Below are positions 7,969 to 9,689 of a DNA stretch of 9,689 nt, piece after piece. Source of the DNA: Candidatus Hydrogenedentota bacterium. GTDB lineage: Bacteria; Hydrogenedentota; Hydrogenedentia; Hydrogenedentales; SLHB01. The position numbers and the translations under genes were made by a program. Under the pieces are notes generated by a model. It was given only the letters and a program-made list of their open reading frames with translations, was not told the origin of the DNA and made no database searches. Within the stretch, counting starts at the first letter, position 1. Each line of letters begins with the position of its first letter. Where the stretch lies: assembly GCA_029262095.1 (NCBI GenBank), contig JAJDAB010000282.1, positions 1-9,689 of the forward strand. Reading direction: 5' to 3'.

Positions 7969-8538
7969 CCCGCGCCCAATCAGTTCTTGGACTTTTTCAA
8001 GCAGTTGCTCAACCTTGAACGGCTTGGCCAGATACTCGTCTGCACCGCTTTGAAAGATGCGTTCGATTTCCGCCTCTTTGGACAGACACGTTACGGCCAT
8101 GATCGGCGTGCTGCGCGTAAGCTCGCTTTCACGCAATGCCTTGCACACATCAAACCCATTGATCTCCGGCATAAGAAAATCGAGCAGAATCAAATCGGGC
8201 GACAACTGAGCGGCCTTCAACCCAACCTCGGTCGCATTACTCACTTTGATCAGCTCGAAGCCATCGTCCGTGAGAATGTTTTCCATTAGAGCCAACGCAT
8301 CCGGATCGTCATCAACGACCATAATACGCTGCTTCTTCGACCCCTTATCCCGCGGAAACATATCGTACTGTTCCCGAAAGCTATCGAGGTCACCTTCAAG
8401 AATGCGGTAGTGCCCCCCGGGAGTCCGTGAGGCTTTGATCAAACCCTGTTTGATCCAATTCTTAATACTATGATGCGTGACGTGGCAAATCTTCGCGGCT
8501 TCAAATGTCGTAAAAGCCTTCTGTTCCTGTGTACTCAC
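7954..8538 (-). CDS. Response regulator with N-terminal MerR/excisionase-like HTH and C-terminal receiver domain
   Basis: A 194-aa cytosolic regulator. Residues about 9-46 (TTFEAAKICHVTHHSIKNWIKQGLIKA, then RTPGGHYRI) form a MerR/excisionase-type winged helix: the GGHYRI strand after the recognition helix is the family hallmark. Residues about 70-187 are a complete receiver domain: acidic residues D76-D78, phospho-acceptor D120 in LILLDFLMPEINGFD, T150, and K172 in LAKPF. I choose GTG 8538 because GGAGGA (complement at 8548-8553) lies 9 bases upstream. A TTG at 8559 would add seven residues and has no good ribosome site. It is the first gene after a strong promoter and is followed 21 bases later by the hybrid kinase, its likely partner. 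The order DNA-binding then receiver is opposite to OmpR/NarL regulators. Target promoters are unknown; autoregulation is plausible. Confidence 0.92.
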   Translation of the reverse strand: MSTQEQKAFTTFEAAKICHVTHHSIKNWIKQGLIKASRTPGGHYRILEGDLDSFREQYDMFPRDKGSKKQRIMVVDDDPDALALMENILTDDGFELIKVSNATEVGLKAAQLSPDLILLDFLMPEINGFDVCKALRESELTRSTPIMAVTCLSKEAEIERIFQSGADEYLAKPFKVEQLLEKVQELIGRGRVVE

Positions 8539-8547
8539 GCGGGTGTG

Positions 8548-8553
8548 TCCTCC
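8548..8553 (-). promoter_or_regulatory. Ribosome binding site deciding the GTG start of the response regulator
   Basis: GGAGGA on the minus strand ends 9 bases before GTG 8538. This match and spacing favour the GTG over the upstream TTG at 8559, which the same GGAGGA would follow rather than precede. Confidence 0.7.
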
Positions 8554-8619
8554 AGCCAATTCGTCACCAGCCCAGGTAGGCGTCCTGCCGAATTCGCAGA
8601 ATCAGCACAATCTTGGCAA

Positions 8620-8648
8620 AGTATAACCCTCGACCACGCAACTGTCAA
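8620..8648 (-). promoter_or_regulatory. Near-consensus sigma-70 promoter for the regulator-kinase operon
   Basis: On the minus strand, TTGACA (8648-8643) is separated by exactly 17 bases from TATACT (8625-8620), i.e. a perfect -35 and a one-mismatch -10. The predicted start is near 8612-8614, leaving a leader of about 75 bases before the GTG at 8538. A CGAATTCG palindrome (8589-8596) lies in the leader, about 20 bases after the start point, where an operator could sit; that last point is weak. The promoter lies in the 139-base spacer after the anti-sigma-like gene, and no other gene is seen in that spacer. Confidence 0.75.
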
Positions 8649-8677
8649 TTTTTCTGAACATCGCCAAATCCCCCTGT

Positions 8678-9529
8678 TTAAGCGCCTCCGCTACCCTGAT
8701 CTCGCGATTCAACCTCCGATTCATCATGGGATGTTTCGGCTGGAACACCAAGTACCGTCGATTCTGGGATGGCTGATGCGCTGACATTCAATGACGCGAC
8801 AAGGGCGATAAATGATGCGGCGGTCAGCGCACAAGCTGCGGAAAGAAAACCCGCGCTCGATACCCCAAGGACCAGACCCGCGCCCCCAACCACGGCAATG
8901 CCTACTTGTAAGACACGCAGATTCGAACGGGCCATGGACGCGAGAATCGACTCTGACGATCGGTGCATCACAACCCACGCTATACAAGCCACAACAGCGA
9001 AACCGAGAGGGGTCTGCAAAACAGCGGGGCCGAACGCCGACATCATCCAGGCCAGTACAGCAGCAATCAATCCACCAAGTGGTATCGCAAGGGGTGCGGT
9101 GGAGAGCGTGCGATTTGAATCGGTCGCTCTCGTGTACGGCAAAACCGCACCGTCCGGTACATCGACTCGCGGTAATGACTCGCCGACGGTCGCCGCACGA
9201 ACATCTTCATGCAGTTGAATTAAACGCCGCCGCGCCTCGTGCGATCCGGCCAATGCGCTCTCGACTTGTATTCGCCCTTCGTCGATCAACGAGTGATCGA
9301 GATATCGCGCTAACACTTCGTCGCTCGGTATGGTAACGCCGGGTACATCACCGGCTTCAGAAAGCGCGTGTTGAAAACGATCGATTTCAGCACGTACGTG
9401 ATCCAAGCGAACGCGATCGGAATTGTCTTTGATCGCATTCAGGCGACGTCGAGATGCTTCCCCACGACCCATCGCGATCTCTTCGAGCTGGAATTCGGTC
9501 ATGCCGCCATCACCGGAATCAGAAGACAT
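8678..9529 (-). CDS. Anti-sigma-factor-like protein with four membrane helices
   Basis: A 283-aa protein not recognised as a named family. The N-terminal cytosolic half (about 1-145) contains two stretches that resemble the anti-sigma fold: about 12-57 (FQLEEIAMGRGEASRRRLNA...) and about 70-112 (VLARYLDHSLIDEGRIQVES...RRRLIQLHEDV). The second follows the YLDGxL-E-VExxL-R-LxxL pattern of zinc-type anti-sigma domains, but the CxxC is replaced (LAGSHEAR). The only cysteines, C182 and C233, are inside membrane helices. Hydrophobic helices lie at about 146-166, 173-189, 205-225 and 227-248, and an acidic tail ends the protein. ATG 9529 is chosen because GAGGAG (complement at 9537-9542) sits 7 bases upstream; a longer frame reaches 9571 with no ribosome site. 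It overlaps the sigma factor gene by 11 bases, the usual arrangement for a sigma and its membrane inhibitor. The function is inferred from that context. Confidence 0.7.
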   Translation of the reverse strand: MSSDSGDGGMTEFQLEEIAMGRGEASRRRLNAIKDNSDRVRLDHVRAEIDRFQHALSEAGDVPGVTIPSDEVLARYLDHSLIDEGRIQVESALAGSHEARRRLIQLHEDVRAATVGESLPRVDVPDGAVLPYTRATDSNRTLSTAPLAIPLGGLIAAVLAWMMSAFGPAVLQTPLGFAVVACIAWVVMHRSSESILASMARSNLRVLQVGIAVVGGAGLVLGVSSAGFLSAACALTAASFIALVASLNVSASAIPESTVLGVPAETSHDESEVESRDQGSGGA

Positions 9530-9689
9530 CGCCGGACTCCTCAATAAGCGTACGCAGTTTTTGCTTCGCACGCCGCAATCGTGCTGAACAAGTGTTTATG
9601 TTCAGACCGAGCAGGTCTGCCATCTCGACATACCGAAGACCTTCAACGTAGTACAACTCTAGCACGATTCGATCTTGGTCGCCCAGCGA
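9519..9689 (-). CDS. ECF-type RNA polymerase sigma factor, C-terminal region 4 (5' part beyond window)
   Basis: An open frame on the minus strand enters from the right edge and ends with TGA at 9521-9519, giving 56 visible residues. The text SLGDQDRIVLELYYVEGLRY, then VEMADLLGLNINTCSARLRR and AKQKLRTLI, is a standard sigma-70 region 4. Its helix-turn-helix reads the -35 element: first helix around YVEMADLLGL, recognition helix around NTCSARLRRAKQKL. A Cys occupies the position where Val is common (NINTV). The short C-terminus directly after region 4 fits ECF (group 4) sigma factors. The gene overlaps the start of the membrane protein at 9529 by 11 bases, so the two are probably translated together. 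Region 2 lies outside the window, so the ECF subgroup cannot be assigned. Confidence 0.9.
   Translation of the reverse strand, partial: SLGDQDRIVLELYYVEGLRYVEMADLLGLNINTCSARLRRAKQKLRTLIEESGDVF

Noticed and set aside
8649..8677. Terminator after the anti-sigma-like gene
   Set aside because: A short A-rich stretch exists, but no stem-loop precedes it, so termination before the next promoter cannot be supported.
8769..9336. Long forward-strand open frames (8769-9218, 8812-9336) opposite the anti-sigma-like gene
   Set aside because: Low-complexity Arg/Pro/Thr-rich translations without a domain pattern; the minus-strand frame has a strong ribosome site, clear membrane helices and overlap with the sigma gene.
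1..9689. Defence system, mobile element, CRISPR array or structured RNA gene
   Set aside because: No transposase, integrase, nuclease, direct-repeat array or tRNA/rRNA pattern was found on either strand; all coding space is taken by ordinary envelope-sugar and regulatory genes.

Overview
The window (9,689 bases, moderately GC-rich, dense coding with almost no spacers) looks like ordinary chromosomal DNA from a free-living Gram-negative-type bacterium. The taxon cannot be fixed from sequence alone. The aldo/keto reductase style, the HTH-first response regulator, the large hybrid kinase and the Zn-less anti-sigma-like protein suggest a Planctomycetota-, Hydrogenedentota- or similar deep-branching lineage; this is inference. 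No phage, transposase, CRISPR, rRNA or tRNA feature was seen.

Left part (2-3080, + strand): four tightly coupled genes for envelope or glycolipid sugar chemistry. They are the C-terminal end of a multi-pass membrane protein resembling GT39/ArnT-type lipid-sugar glycosyltransferases, a DPM1/ArnC-like family 2 glycosyltransferase, a PLP sugar aminotransferase of the DegT/DnrJ/EryC1/StrS family, and a class I SAM methyltransferase. The first two adjoin and the last two junctions are 4-base overlaps (TTGA, ATGA), so they are almost certainly one operon whose promoter lies left of the window. The combination suggests an amino- and possibly methyl-modified sugar that is loaded onto a polyprenyl phosphate and transferred outside the membrane.

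Middle and right part (3095-8538, - strand), convergent with the first operon: a near-consensus sigma-70 promoter (8620-8648) drives a small response regulator with an unusual order (MerR/excisionase-like HTH first, receiver second). It is followed 21 bases later by a 1,203-residue membrane hybrid histidine kinase (TM - Cache-like sensor - TM - HAMP - PAS - GAF - HisKA - HATPase - degenerate receiver - intact receiver), then after a 59-base gap by an aldo/keto reductase. A GC-rich stem-loop sits exactly between the regulator stop and the kinase ribosome-binding site.

Right edge (8678-9689, - strand): the C-terminal end (region 4) of an ECF-type sigma factor overlaps by 11 bases a four-helix membrane protein. 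That protein's N-terminal half looks like two cysteine-free copies of an anti-sigma fold, so the pair is read as a sigma/anti-sigma module. The most interesting items are the HTH-REC plus hybrid-kinase two-component system with its intercistronic hairpin, the Zn-less doubled anti-sigma candidate, and the Arn-like sugar module. No wholly new system is evident.
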